A stretch of DNA of 61,947 nt from Myxococcota bacterium. GTDB lineage: Bacteria; Myxococcota_A; UBA9160; UBA6930. Shown here in pieces: positions 32,854 to 41,702 of the stretch. Made by a program: the position numbers and the translations under genes. How positions within the stretch are numbered: position 1 is the first letter of the stretch; each line of letters starts with the position of its first letter. The notes under the pieces were generated by a model. The model ran no database searches. It was not told the DNA's origin and saw nothing but the letters and a program-made list of their open reading frames with translations. The stretch is taken from positions 1 through 61,947 of the forward strand of contig JANQFK010000071.1 in NCBI GenBank assembly GCA_028277885.1, in the 5' to 3' direction.

Positions 32854-34296
32854 ATGGACGGGATCGACGCCGCCATCGACGCCGCCCTGCGCCCGGTGGC
32901 CGACGGTCTCGCCGCGGTCGTCTTCTTCACCGTGCCCCTCGGCGAGGCCGAGCTCCCGCTGGTCGTGCTGTGGCTGGTGGCCGGCGCGGTGTTCTTCACC
33001 CTGCGCTTCCGCTTCGTGAACCTGGTCGGGTTCCGCCACGCGCTGGACCTGGTGCGCGGCCGCTACGACGTGCGCGGCGGCGCCGGGCAGGTGACCCACT
33101 TCCAGGCCCTCGCCACCGCGGTCTCGGGCACCGTGGGGATCGGAAACATCGGCGGCGTGGCGGTCGCCATCTCGATGGGCGGCCCGGGCGCGGCCTTCTG
33201 GCTGCTCGTGGCCGGCTTCCTGGGCATGTCGACCAAGTTCGTCGAGTGCAGCCTGGGCGTGCTCTTCCGCCGCGAGAACGCCGACGGGAGCGTCTCGGGC
33301 GGGCCCATGTACTACCTGCGCCGCGGCCTCTCGGAGCGGGGCTGGCCGCGCCTCGGCCGCGCGCTCGGCGGCTTCTACGCCGTGGGCATCGTGGTGGGCT
33401 GCCTCGGCATCGGCAACATGTTCCAGTCCAACCAGGCCTTCGCCCAGCTGGTGGACGTGACCGGCGGCGAGGCGAGCTGGTTCGCGGACAAGGGCTGGCT
33501 CGTGGGCCTCGCCATCGCGGCGGCGGTGGGCTTCGTCATCATCGGCGGCATCCGCAGCATCGCGCGGGTGGCGGGACGCCTGGTTCCGTTCATGGCCGTT
33601 CTCTACCTGGTGGGCGCCGCGGTGGTGATCGCGATGAACGCCGAGGCCCTGCCCTGGGCCGTCGGCGCCGTTCTCGAGGGCGCCTTCACGTCCTCGGGCA
33701 TGGCGGGCGGCGCCCTGGGCGCCATGATCGTGGGCTTCCAGCGGGCGGTGTTCTCGAACGAGGCCGGCATCGGCTCGGCCACCGTCGCCCACTCGGCCGT
33801 GCAGACCTCGGAGCCCCTCACCGAGGGCTTCGTCTCCCTGCTCGAGCCCTTCGTCGACACCGTGGTGATCTGCACCGCCACCGCCCTGGTGATCGTCACC
33901 ACGGGCTACTACGAGCCCGGCTTCGGCGCGGAGCTCGGCGGCATCGAGATGACCTCGGCCGCCTTCGAGCGCAACCTCGCCTGGGCCCCCTACCCCCTGG
34001 CCCTGGCGGCGGCGCTGTTCGCGCTCTCGACCATGATCTCCTGGTCCTACTACGGGCAGAAGGGCTGGACCTTCCTGGTGGGCGAGAGCCGCCGCAGCGA
34101 GAACGTCTTCAACGCGATCTTCTGCGTGTTCGTGGCTCTCGGCTGCACCGTCCAGCTCGACGCGGTGATCGCCTTCTCCGACGCCCTGGTGTTCCTGATC
34201 TGCGTGCCCAACATCCTGGGCCTCTACGTGCTGGCGCCGGTGGTGCGCGCCGAGCTGGCGGGCTACCGCGAGCGGATCGAGGCGCTCCGGCGATGA
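32854..34296 (+). CDS. Alanine/glycine:cation symporter (AGCS family)
   Basis: 480 residues with about 10-11 membrane segments. AGCS signatures are FRFVNLVGFRHALDLVRGRYD, FQALATAVSGTVGIGNIGGVAVAISMGGPGAAFWLLVAGFLGMSTKFVECSLGVLFR, GGPMYYLRRGL and AVFSNEAGIGSATVAHSAVQT. It imports alanine or glycine with sodium. ATG at 32854 follows GGGGGAG. It ends 5 bases before the opposing receiver-GGDEF-EAL gene. Confidence 0.94.
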   Translation: MDGIDAAIDAALRPVADGLAAVVFFTVPLGEAELPLVVLWLVAGAVFFTLRFRFVNLVGFRHALDLVRGRYDVRGGAGQVTHFQALATAVSGTVGIGNIGGVAVAISMGGPGAAFWLLVAGFLGMSTKFVECSLGVLFRRENADGSVSGGPMYYLRRGLSERGWPRLGRALGGFYAVGIVVGCLGIGNMFQSNQAFAQLVDVTGGEASWFADKGWLVGLAIAAAVGFVIIGGIRSIARVAGRLVPFMAVLYLVGAAVVIAMNAEALPWAVGAVLEGAFTSSGMAGGALGAMIVGFQRAVFSNEAGIGSATVAHSAVQTSEPLTEGFVSLLEPFVDTVVICTATALVIVTTGYYEPGFGAELGGIEMTSAAFERNLAWAPYPLALAAALFALSTMISWSYYGQKGWTFLVGESRRSENVFNAIFCVFVALGCTVQLDAVIAFSDALVFLICVPNILGLYVLAPVVRAELAGYRERIEALRR

Positions 34297-34300
34297 GGCG

Positions 34301-36130
34301 CTACCGGTGGAGCCGGCCGTCCCGCCTCAGCAGGGTCGGCAGCTCCCGCGGCCCGACGGGCCGGCTGAACAGGAAGCCCTGGTAGGCGTCACAGCCCCGC
34401 TCGGCCAGGAAGGCGAGCTGCTCGGGCGTCTCGACGCCCTCGGCCACCACCCGCAGTCCCAGCTCGTGGGCCAGGGCGACGATGCCCGCGACCACCGCGG
34501 CGTCGTCGGCGTCGCTCGGGAGCCCCTTCACGAGGCTGCGGTCGATCTTCACCTCGTGGACGTCGAGGCGCTTCAGCGCGGTGAGGGACGAGGTGGCCGT
34601 GCCGAGGTCGTCGATGGAGGTCCGGACGCCGAGGGCCGCCAGCCCGGCGAGGGCCTCGGCGGCCTGCTGGGGCTCGTCCACCAGGGCGCGCTCGGTGAGC
34701 TCGACCACCAGGCAGGACGGATCGAGCTCGCTGGCCGCGAGGGACTTCTCGACCGCCTTCACCAGGTTGCCCCGCCGCACCTGCCGCGCCGAGACGTTGA
34801 CCGCGACCCGGAGCGCGCCGGGGTAGGCGTCGTTCCAGAGCTTCGTCTGGAGGCAGGCGGCGTGGAGCACGCGGCCGCCGAGGGCGCCGATCTGCCCGCT
34901 CTGCTCCGCCAGCGGGATGAAGCGCTCCGGCGGGATCAGGCCCAGGCTCGGGTGGCGCCAGCGCAGCAGCACCTCGGTGCCCGTCACCCGGCCCGTGTGC
35001 AGGTCGAGCTGGGGCTGGTACTCGAGGAAGAGCTCCTTGCGCTCGTGGGCGCCGCGGAGCTGCTTCTCCAGGTCGAGGCGCTCGTTGCGCTCGGCGTTCA
35101 GGGACTCGCGGTGGAACTGGTAGTCGTTCCCGCCCCCTTGCCGGGCGTGGGACATCGCGACCTCGGCGCTGGCGAGCAGGGCCTCGGGGTCGCGGCCGTC
35201 CTCGGGACACAGCGCGCAGCCGATGCTGCACGTCGCGAGAAGCTCGCGGCCGCCGATGCGCAGCGGCGACCCGAGCCGGCTCCGGATGCGCTCGGCGACG
35301 CGCTCCACGACCTGCGCGGAGTCCGTTCCGGGCAGGAACAGCGCGAACTCGTCGCTCGCGACCCGGGCGAGCAGCGCGCCCTCCCCGCCCGCGTCGTCGG
35401 CCGCGGTCGCCATCTGGGCGCACATCTCCAGGCGGTCGGCGATCATCTTCGCCAGGTCCGAGCGCGCGTCGCTCGCCAGGCCCTCCCGCATCTCCTTGAA
35501 GCGGTCGATCTGCACGCGGAGGATCGCGCCGGGAGCGACCTCGCCGGACTCCCGGGACAGCGCGCCGCGCAGGCGCTGGACGAGGAGGTCGCGGTTCGGG
35601 AGGCCGGTGGCGGCGTCGAAGAAGCGCAGCCGGTCCTGGTACGCCTTCGCGCTGAGCGTGTTGCGCAGCCGCAGGGCCAGCTCGCTCGGGTCCGCGGGCT
35701 TGCCGAGGAAGTCCGTGGCCCCGAGCTCGAGGGCCTTGAGCTTGGTCTCGGGATCCGTCGAGGAGGTGAGGATCACGACCGGAACCCGGGAGTGGCTGGG
35801 GTGCCGACGGATCGCCGTCAGGATGTCGAAGCCCTCGAGGCCGGGCATGTGCAGGTCGAGGAGCAGCACGTCGGGCGCGTGCTCGCCCACCAGCTCGAGG
35901 ACGCGCGAGGGCTGGGTGGTGGTGACGAAGTTGCGGTAGCCGGCGTCGCGCAGGCACAGCTCGAGCACCTCGAGGGTGGTGGGCTCGTCGTCGGCCATCA
36001 TGATGACGGCGGCCTGGAGCCCCTCGAGCTGCCGCTCGAGGTCGAGGCCCGACGCGGAGCCCGAGCCACCGCGGCCCAGGGCCACCGTGGGCGAGGTCAC
36101 CGGATCGACGGGCTTCGGCTTGCGAAACAC
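34301..36130 (-). CDS. Receiver-GGDEF-EAL protein, predicted c-di-GMP phosphodiesterase
   Basis: 609 residues from a GTG at 36130 with GGGAGAAG upstream. A receiver domain (about 41-158) has acidic D47-D48, phospho-acceptor D92 (LLLDLHMPG) and K144. The GGDEF domain (about 165-340) is degenerate: the signature reads ASDEF at 258-262, so cyclase activity is unlikely. The EAL domain (360-600) keeps E386 in TEVLLRW, N445 in VNVSARQ, E480 in ELTER, D507-D508 in SIDDLG, the KID lysine and AEGVET. It is therefore probably a phosphorylation-controlled phosphodiesterase. The partner kinase is not in the window. No output DNA-binding domain is present. Confidence 0.92.
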   Translation of the reverse strand: MFRKPKPVDPVTSPTVALGRGGSGSASGLDLERQLEGLQAAVIMMADDEPTTLEVLELCLRDAGYRNFVTTTQPSRVLELVGEHAPDVLLLDLHMPGLEGFDILTAIRRHPSHSRVPVVILTSSTDPETKLKALELGATDFLGKPADPSELALRLRNTLSAKAYQDRLRFFDAATGLPNRDLLVQRLRGALSRESGEVAPGAILRVQIDRFKEMREGLASDARSDLAKMIADRLEMCAQMATAADDAGGEGALLARVASDEFALFLPGTDSAQVVERVAERIRSRLGSPLRIGGRELLATCSIGCALCPEDGRDPEALLASAEVAMSHARQGGGNDYQFHRESLNAERNERLDLEKQLRGAHERKELFLEYQPQLDLHTGRVTGTEVLLRWRHPSLGLIPPERFIPLAEQSGQIGALGGRVLHAACLQTKLWNDAYPGALRVAVNVSARQVRRGNLVKAVEKSLAASELDPSCLVVELTERALVDEPQQAAEALAGLAALGVRTSIDDLGTATSSLTALKRLDVHEVKIDRSLVKGLPSDADDAAVVAGIVALAHELGLRVVAEGVETPEQLAFLAERGCDAYQGFLFSRPVGPRELPTLLRRDGRLHR

Positions 36131-36310
36131 CGGGCTTCTCCCGCGCGCAGGAAAGGCGCGCAGACACGCGAGGGAGCGCCTCGAGGCCCCCCACGGCCAA
36201 TCCCCTACTCGGCAGGGGCGCCCCGGACCTTGAAAGCCCGTGGGAAGATTCCAGGAGGGGCGGAGGAACTCCCGGGTCGGTAGAAGACACCACCCGGTTC
36301 GACCCGATCC

Positions 36311-36329
36311 GGCCTCCGTTCGGAGGACC
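36311..36329. terminator. Weak hairpin downstream of helical-protein gene
   Basis: GGCCTCCG-TT-CGGAGGACC just beyond the stop of the minus-strand gene at 36332. No T-run follows. Low-confidence transcription end. Confidence 0.3.
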
Positions 36330-36331
36330 GC

Positions 36332-36862
36332 TCAGTCCCCGGAAGTCGGGTCCCCGCCCGGCTCGTCCCCGTCGCGCTCCGCCCCGCCGAACTCGCGCAG
36401 CACCACCTCGGGGATGATCACCATCAGCTCGTCGAGGAGCGGGGCGAGCTCGTCGAGGTGGCCGACGGCGAGGTCCGCGGTCTGGTCGTCGCCGTTCGCG
36501 GCGGCGGCCGCGTTCAGGATCCCGTAGCTCACGATCACGAGGGAGATCACCACGTAGTCGTCGCGCAGGTCGCGGGTGATCTCGTGGGACTGGCGGGCGC
36601 GGTCGAGCCAGCCGGCCGCGGTCCCGGAGAGGGCGCCGAGGCGCTCCTTCACCGCCGAGGGCCGGCCGCCCCGCCGCTCCAGGGCCTGCTTCAGCCCCTC
36701 GGCGTTGGCGTGCAGCCGGGGCTCCAGGCGCTGGAGCAGCTCCTTCGCGTCCCAGTGCCCCTCCAGGGCCTTCGAGCCCGTCTGGCGCACCACGGCCTCG
36801 TGGAGGTGGGTCTGGAGCGCGATCAGGTCGTCCAGGAGCGGATGCAGTGCGTCGCGGCTCAC
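36332..36862 (-). CDS. Hypothetical all-helical protein
   Basis: 176 residues from a GTG at 36862; the longer frame adds a segment unlike the rest. I do not recognise the family. It is helix-rich with repeated Leu/His/Glu positions (LLDDLIALQTHLHEAVVRQ, LLQRLEPRLHANAEGLKQALERRGG, DDYVVISLVIVSYGILNAAAAANGDDQTADLAVGHLDELAPLLDELM) and an acidic tail. The arrangement could be a four-helix, ferritin-like bundle, but no complete metal-ligand set is obvious. There is no signal peptide. It is divergent from the dihydrodipicolinate-reductase-like gene across a 251-base gap. Confidence 0.7.
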   Translation of the reverse strand: MSRDALHPLLDDLIALQTHLHEAVVRQTGSKALEGHWDAKELLQRLEPRLHANAEGLKQALERRGGRPSAVKERLGALSGTAAGWLDRARQSHEITRDLRDDYVVISLVIVSYGILNAAAAANGDDQTADLAVGHLDELAPLLDELMVIIPEVVLREFGGAERDGDEPGGDPTSGD

Positions 36863-36917
36863 GGCACCGGTAGCTTGCACCCCCGGGGCGCCGGGCGCCA
36901 CCGCCCGCGGGGCACGG

Positions 36918-36939
36918 GACCCTGGGACGGGTCTTTTTT
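36918..36939 (+). terminator. Hairpin with T6 tail, plus orientation
   Basis: GACCC-TGGGAC-GGGTC followed by TTTTTT. It is the most canonical intrinsic-terminator shape in the window. No plus-strand gene precedes it, so it would end antisense or read-through transcription before the promoter at 36943. Confidence 0.45.
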
Positions 36940-36942
36940 GGC

Positions 36943-36972
36943 TTGTGGGCGGCCGGGCATCGGGCGTACGCT
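36943..36972 (+). promoter_or_regulatory. Promoter of dihydrodipicolinate-reductase-like gene
   Basis: TTGTGG (36943-36948), 18-base spacer, TACGCT (36967-36972). The transcript would have a leader of about 135 bases containing the hairpin at 37024-37057. Confidence 0.5.
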
Positions 36973-37023
36973 CTGGGTGCGGGTGAAGCCGTTCCGCCCG
37001 ATCGAAGAAAAGAGAGCGGCAGG

Positions 37024-37057
37024 CGCCCAGGGTCGAGCCCTCAGGCTCCCCTGGGCG
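37024..37057 (+). promoter_or_regulatory. Long imperfect hairpin in 5' leader
   Basis: Outer stem CGCCCAGGG/CCCTGGGCG (37024-37032 with 37049-37057), a 2-base bulge, inner stem GAGCC/GGCTC (37035-37039 with 37044-37048), tetraloop CTCA. It lies in the predicted leader, 56 bases before the GTG at 37114. It could be a cis-regulatory RNA element or protein-binding site; it matches no riboswitch I know. Confidence 0.5.
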
Positions 37058-37113
37058 TCGTTGCACTCGGGGCCCGCTGCAGCGACCGGGCCGCCAAGCG
37101 GAGGGGGGAAGTC

Positions 37114-38169
37114 GTGGCGTTGCGCGTCATCCAGTGGAGCACCGGGAACGTGGGGCGCTACGCGCTGCGAGCGATCCTCGGCCACCCGGAGCTCGAGCTC
37201 GCGGGCGTCTGGGTCCACGGCGAGAAGAAGGCCGGCACCGACGCCGGCGAGCTGTGCGGCCGCGCGCCCACCGGCGTGATCGCGACCCGCGACGCCGACG
37301 CGCTCCTCGACGAGCCCGCCGACTGCGTCGTCTACACCGCCACCGCGGACCTGCGGCCCATGGAGGCGGTCGAGGACATCTGCCGCATCCTGCGCTCGGG
37401 GAAGAACGTCGTGTCGTCGTCGGTGGTGAGCCTCGTGCACCCGCAGACCCTCGGGCCCGCCGTCGCGGCCAGGCTCGAGGAGGCGTGCCAGGCGGGCGGC
37501 AGCTCCTTCCTCACCTCGGGCATCGACCCGGGCTTCGCCAACGACGTGCTCCCCCTCGTGCTCTCGGGCCTGTGCGAGAACTGGGAGGAGATCCGCATCC
37601 AGGAGATCGTGAACTACGCCACCTACGACCAGCCCGAGGTCGTGCTCGGCACCATGGGGTTCGGCCAGCCCCTCGACGCGACCCCCATCCTGCTGGCGCC
37701 CGGCGCGCTCTCGGTGGGCTGGGGCGGCACCATCCGGCTGCTGGCCGAGGGCCTCGGCCTCGAGCTCGACGAGGTGCGCGACGTCCACGAGCGCGTCCCC
37801 GCCCCCGAGACCTTCGACACGCCGCTGGGCCGGATCGAGAAGGGCACCATGGCGGCGCTGCGCTTCGAGGTGCAGGGCATCGTGGACGGGCACCCCGCCA
37901 TCGTGGTGGAGCACGTGACGCGGCTGCGCGACGACCTCGCCCCCGAGTGGCCCCAGGGCGACGGCTGCTACCGGGTCATCATCGAGGGCGTGCCGCGCAT
38001 CACCTGCGAGCTCGGCATGGCGGACGAGCACGGCGACCACGCGGTGGGCGGCGTGGTGCTGACCGCGACCCGCCTGGTGAACGCCATCCCCGCGGTCTGC
38101 GAGGCGCCGCCGGGCGTGCTCTCGGCCCTCGATCTCCCCCTCGTCACCGGCCGCGGCCTGCGAGCCTGA
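37114..38169 (+). CDS. Dihydrodipicolinate reductase-like NAD(P)-dependent dehydrogenase
   Basis: 351 residues. The start is a GTG at 37114 with a strong GAGGGGGG Shine-Dalgarno. The N-terminal Rossmann segment VIQWSTGNVGRYALRAILGHPELELAGVWVHGEKKAGTDAGELCG is characteristic of a family of DapB-fold enzymes distinct from housekeeping DapB, including diaminopentanoate dehydrogenase-like and many uncharacterised members. SGIDPGFANDVLPLVLSGL and the C-terminal dimer region fit. Substrate is unknown. It has a structured leader and dedicated promoter. The DUF3604 gene starts 11 bases downstream. Confidence 0.88.
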   Translation: MALRVIQWSTGNVGRYALRAILGHPELELAGVWVHGEKKAGTDAGELCGRAPTGVIATRDADALLDEPADCVVYTATADLRPMEAVEDICRILRSGKNVVSSSVVSLVHPQTLGPAVAARLEEACQAGGSSFLTSGIDPGFANDVLPLVLSGLCENWEEIRIQEIVNYATYDQPEVVLGTMGFGQPLDATPILLAPGALSVGWGGTIRLLAEGLGLELDEVRDVHERVPAPETFDTPLGRIEKGTMAALRFEVQGIVDGHPAIVVEHVTRLRDDLAPEWPQGDGCYRVIIEGVPRITCELGMADEHGDHAVGGVVLTATRLVNAIPAVCEAPPGVLSALDLPLVTGRGLRA

Positions 38170-38180
38170 GCGCGGCCCGC

Positions 38181-40415
38181 GTGGCGCGCGGCGGCGCCCT
38201 CGGCCTGGCGCTCCTCGCCGTGGCCTGTGCGGAGGGAATCGACGGCGGTCCGGGCACCGTCGAGGGAGCCGGGCGCCCGGAGGCCGTGGTGACCGCGGCG
38301 ACCCGCTCGCAGCAGGTCGCCTACGCGGCCCTCGGCGTGCGGCTCGGCGGCGCGGCGGGCGACGCCGGGGCTGCGGCGGGCGCCGGCAAGCAGATCCTCT
38401 TCGGCGACCTCCACGTCCACACCAGCTACTCCTGGGACGGCCTGCTGGTCGCGCTGCCCGTCACGGGCATGGGGGGCGCGCACCCGCCGGCGGACGCCTG
38501 CGACCACGCCCGCTACTGCGCGAACCTCGACTTCTTCGCGCTCACGGACCACGCCGAGTCGCTCCCCACTGCCCGCTGGGACGCCGCCAAGGAGAGCCTG
38601 CGCCAGTGCAACGCCCGGGCCGGCGATCCCGCGAGCCCCGACCTCGTGGCCTTCGCCGGCTTCGAGTGGAGCCAGCGCGGCGGCACGCCGGAAACCCACT
38701 ACGGCCACCGCTGCGTGGTGTTCCGGGACACCGCCGACGCCGAGCTGCCGGTGCGCCCGATCTCCGCCAACTCGGAATCCGCCGTCGAGCGCTACCGCCG
38801 CCTCTCCCGCATGGCGGGCCGGCTGCGCTGGTTCGACCCCCTCGGCTGGGTCCCCTACGGCGACTTCCGCGCGTACATGGAGGAGCTCGCCGAGATGCCC
38901 GTCTGCGCCGAGGGCGAGGACGTGCGCGCGCTGCCGCGCGACTGCCGCGAGGTGGCACCGACCCCCGCCGTGCTGACCGAGAAGCTCGACCAGTGGGGCT
39001 TCCCCGCCCTGGTGATCCCCCACGGCATGGCGTGGGGCAACTACACGCCGGCCACCACGAGCATCGCCAAGCACCTCGACCCGGAGCAGTACGACGCGGG
39101 GAGGCAGCGGCTGATCGAGGTCATGTCCGGCCACGGCAGCTCCGAGGAGTACCGCGCCTGGCGCGAGTTCCACGTGGGAGACGACGGCGTCGCGAGCTGT
39201 CCGGAGCCCACCGCGGACTACCTGCCCTGCTGCTGGCAGGCCGGCGAGATCATGCGCGCCCGCTGCGGCGACCTGCCCGAGGCCGAGTGCGCGGAGCGGG
39301 TCGCCCGGGCGCGACGCTACGCCATGGAGGCCTGGGGCAACGAGCGGCAGGTCTTCCCGGACGCCCCCGCCGAGGCGTGGCTCGACTGCGGCCAGTGCCG
39401 GGACTGCTTCAAGCCCGCCTTCGCGCTGCGCCCGAAGGAGACGGTGCAGTACGCGATGACGCTCTCGAGCGATGCGCCGACCGACGACGGACGGCCGCTG
39501 CGCTTCCGCTACGGGTTCGTGGGCTCGAGCGACAACCACACGGCCCGCCCCGCCAGCGGCTACAAGCAGCTCGGGCGGCGCTGGAGCACGGACAACACCG
39601 GCGTGCGCTCTCCCTTCTACGAGCGGCTCGCCTTCGGCGGGCGCCGGATGGGCGACCCGCGCGAGCCCCAGCGCCCGTCGACCGCCGAGGGCGCACTCGG
39701 CGGCGACGACCGGGTCGGGAGCTTCCTGTTCCCGGGCGGCGTGGCGGCGGTCCACGCCGGCGGGCGCAGCCGCGAGGCGATCTGGGACGCCCTCCAGCGC
39801 CGCGAGGTCTACGGGACGAGCGGGCCACGCATGCTGCTCTGGTTCGACCTGCTGAACGGACCCGAGGGCCGCGCGCCCATGGGCAGCGAGGTGGCGATGG
39901 CCGGCACACCGCGCTTCGAGGTGCGCGCGGCCGGGGGCTTCCGCCAGCTCCCGGGCTGCCCGGACTGGGCGGAGGCCGGCCTCTCCGCCGAGCGGCTCGA
40001 GAAGCTCTGCCGCGGCGAGTGCGAGCACCCGAGCGACGAGCGACACCCCGTGGTCGCCGTCGAGGTGGTGCGGATCCGCCCCCAGGCCCGGCCCGACGAA
40101 GGCGTCGACGCGCTCATCGAGGACCCGTGGCTGCGCCTCCCCTGCCCCGTGGATCCCACGGGCTGCACCGTACGCTTCGAGGACCCGGACTTCGCGAGCG
40201 CGGGCCGCGACGCCCTCTACTACGTGCGCGCGCTCCAGGAGGAGACCCCGGGCGTCAGCGCCGCCACCTTGCGCACCGAGTTCGACGCGGCCGGCAACGC
40301 GGTCTCCACCCGGCCCTGCTACGGCGGCCCCCGCACGCCCCTGGACGACGACTGCCTGGCGCCGGTGCAGGAGCGCGCCTGGTCCTCGCCGATCTTCGTG
40401 GACGCGGGGCGCTGA
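38181..40415 (+). CDS. DUF3604 lipoprotein
   Basis: 744 residues from a GTG at 38181. The lipoprotein signal is ARGGALGLALLAVAC with the lipobox Cys at 15. A CTG at 38166, overlapping the previous stop, is an alternative. The DUF3604 core begins FGDLHVHTSYSWDGLL and continues with FFALTDHAESL, AFAGFEWSQ, GHRCVVFRD, FPALVIPHGMAWG and FVGSSDNHTARP. The GDLHVHT and DH motifs resemble PHP-type metal centres, so a metal-dependent phosphoesterase-like role is possible but unproven. Many Cys pairs fit an extracytoplasmic location. Such proteins are numerous in marine and soil deltaproteobacterial-type genomes. Confidence 0.88.
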   Translation: MARGGALGLALLAVACAEGIDGGPGTVEGAGRPEAVVTAATRSQQVAYAALGVRLGGAAGDAGAAAGAGKQILFGDLHVHTSYSWDGLLVALPVTGMGGAHPPADACDHARYCANLDFFALTDHAESLPTARWDAAKESLRQCNARAGDPASPDLVAFAGFEWSQRGGTPETHYGHRCVVFRDTADAELPVRPISANSESAVERYRRLSRMAGRLRWFDPLGWVPYGDFRAYMEELAEMPVCAEGEDVRALPRDCREVAPTPAVLTEKLDQWGFPALVIPHGMAWGNYTPATTSIAKHLDPEQYDAGRQRLIEVMSGHGSSEEYRAWREFHVGDDGVASCPEPTADYLPCCWQAGEIMRARCGDLPEAECAERVARARRYAMEAWGNERQVFPDAPAEAWLDCGQCRDCFKPAFALRPKETVQYAMTLSSDAPTDDGRPLRFRYGFVGSSDNHTARPASGYKQLGRRWSTDNTGVRSPFYERLAFGGRRMGDPREPQRPSTAEGALGGDDRVGSFLFPGGVAAVHAGGRSREAIWDALQRREVYGTSGPRMLLWFDLLNGPEGRAPMGSEVAMAGTPRFEVRAAGGFRQLPGCPDWAEAGLSAERLEKLCRGECEHPSDERHPVVAVEVVRIRPQARPDEGVDALIEDPWLRLPCPVDPTGCTVRFEDPDFASAGRDALYYVRALQEETPGVSAATLRTEFDAAGNAVSTRPCYGGPRTPLDDDCLAPVQERAWSSPIFVDAGR

Positions 40416-40422
40416 TCCGGCC

Positions 40423-40428
40423 TACGCT
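40423..40428 (+). promoter_or_regulatory. TACGCT -10-like box before reductase gene
   Basis: CCTACGCTCCGGGCGGGAGG, 19 bases before the ATG at 40448, with GGGAGG in between. It would give a short leader with a Shine-Dalgarno. Confidence 0.4.
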
Positions 40429-40447
40429 CCGGGCGGGAGGATCCGCC

Positions 40448-41698
40448 ATGCCCACCGAGGATCGAGAGCTGCACGTCGTGCTGTGGGGCGCCACCGGCTT
40501 CACGGGCCGCCTGGTCGCCGAGCACCTCCTCCAGCGCCACGGCGTCGACGGCGACCTGCGCTGGGCGCTCGGAGGCCGCAACCCGTCGAAGCTCGAGGCC
40601 CTGCGCGACGAGCTCGCCCGCGAGGGCGGCTTCGCCGCGGACGCGCTTCCCCTGGTGGTGGGGGACGGCGACGACCTCGCGTCCCTCGAGGCCCTGGCGC
40701 GGCGCACGAAGGTGGTCTGCACCACCGTCGGCCCCTACGCGCTCTACGGCTCGAAGCTGGTCGCCGCCTGTGCGCGGGAGGGCACGGACTACTGCGACCT
40801 CACCGGCGAGCTGCCGTGGATGCGGCGCATGATCGATGCCCACGAGACCACGGCGCGGGAGAGCGGCGCGCGGATCGTCCACACCTGCGGCTTCGACAGC
40901 ATCCCGTCGGACCTCGGCACCTTCTTCGTGAACCGCGAGATGCGCCGCCGGCACGGCGTGCCGTGCGCCCACGTGAAGGCGCGGGTGAAGGGCTTCTCGG
41001 GTGGCGCGAGCGGCGGAACCGTGGCCAGCATGCTGAACATGATGGAGGAGGCGGGACGCGACCCCGAGGTGCGCCGCGTGCTGGCCGACCCCTACGCGCT
41101 CAACCCGGAGGGCCGGCGCTCGGGCCCCGACGGCCGCGACATCGTGACGCCGGTCTGGGACGAGGACTTCGAGGCCTGGACGGCGCCCTTCGTGATGGCG
41201 GCCATCAACACCCGGGTGGTGCGGCGCAGCAACGTGCTCCTCGACGACGCCTACGGCCGCGAGTTCCGCTACGACGAGGCCATGCTGATGGGCGGCGGAC
41301 CCCTCGGCCTGCTGCGCGCCTCGGCGCTGACCGCCGGGCTCGGCGGCGTGATGCTCGCCGGCGGCATCGGGCCGCTGCGCGGGCTGCTCGGCCGCTTCCT
41401 CCCCGAGCCCGGCGAGGGGCCCTCGAAGGAGAAGCGCGAGGCCGGCTACTTCGACATCCGCTTCTTCGGCGAGAACCCCCAGGACCGCGGCAAGAGCCTG
41501 CGTGCCCGGGTCACCGGAGACCGCGACCCGGGCTACGGCTCCACGGCGAAGATGCTGGGCGAGAGCGCGGCCTGCCTGGCCACGGACGAGCTCGAGGCGG
41601 GGGGCGGCTTCTGGACGCCGGCCGCGGCGATGGGCGGCGCGCTGCTCGATCGCCTCGAGGCCCACGCCGGCCTGACCTTCACCATCGAAGAGGGCTGA
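40448..41698 (+). CDS. Saccharopine dehydrogenase-like / trans-acting enoyl reductase-like protein
   Basis: 416 residues. The NADP-binding N-terminus VVLWGATGFTGRLVAEHLLQR, WALGGRNPSKLEAL, VVCTTVGPYALYGSKLVAACAREGTDYCDLTGE and HTCGFDSIPSDLGTFF are hallmarks of the family that includes mycobacterial trans-acting enoyl reductase (Rv2953). A Gly-rich hydrophobic segment (about 285-325) may touch the membrane. It probably reduces a lipid or polyketide intermediate; the substrate is unknown. ATG at 40448 follows GGGAGGA. The YbjN-like gene begins 4 bases after the stop. Confidence 0.9.
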   Translation: MPTEDRELHVVLWGATGFTGRLVAEHLLQRHGVDGDLRWALGGRNPSKLEALRDELAREGGFAADALPLVVGDGDDLASLEALARRTKVVCTTVGPYALYGSKLVAACAREGTDYCDLTGELPWMRRMIDAHETTARESGARIVHTCGFDSIPSDLGTFFVNREMRRRHGVPCAHVKARVKGFSGGASGGTVASMLNMMEEAGRDPEVRRVLADPYALNPEGRRSGPDGRDIVTPVWDEDFEAWTAPFVMAAINTRVVRRSNVLLDDAYGREFRYDEAMLMGGGPLGLLRASALTAGLGGVMLAGGIGPLRGLLGRFLPEPGEGPSKEKREAGYFDIRFFGENPQDRGKSLRARVTGDRDPGYGSTAKMLGESAACLATDELEAGGGFWTPAAAMGGALLDRLEAHAGLTFTIEEG

Positions 41699-41702
41699 GC
41701 GC

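Noticed and set aside
29704..33792. 1362-residue minus-strand open frame
   Set aside because: It runs antisense to the plsC-like, LLM and symporter genes and has no domain; composition is that of a shadow frame.
36275..36310. T-arm-like GGTTCGACCC suggesting a tRNA
   Set aside because: The bases flanking the loop do not pair and no acceptor or anticodon stem can be drawn.
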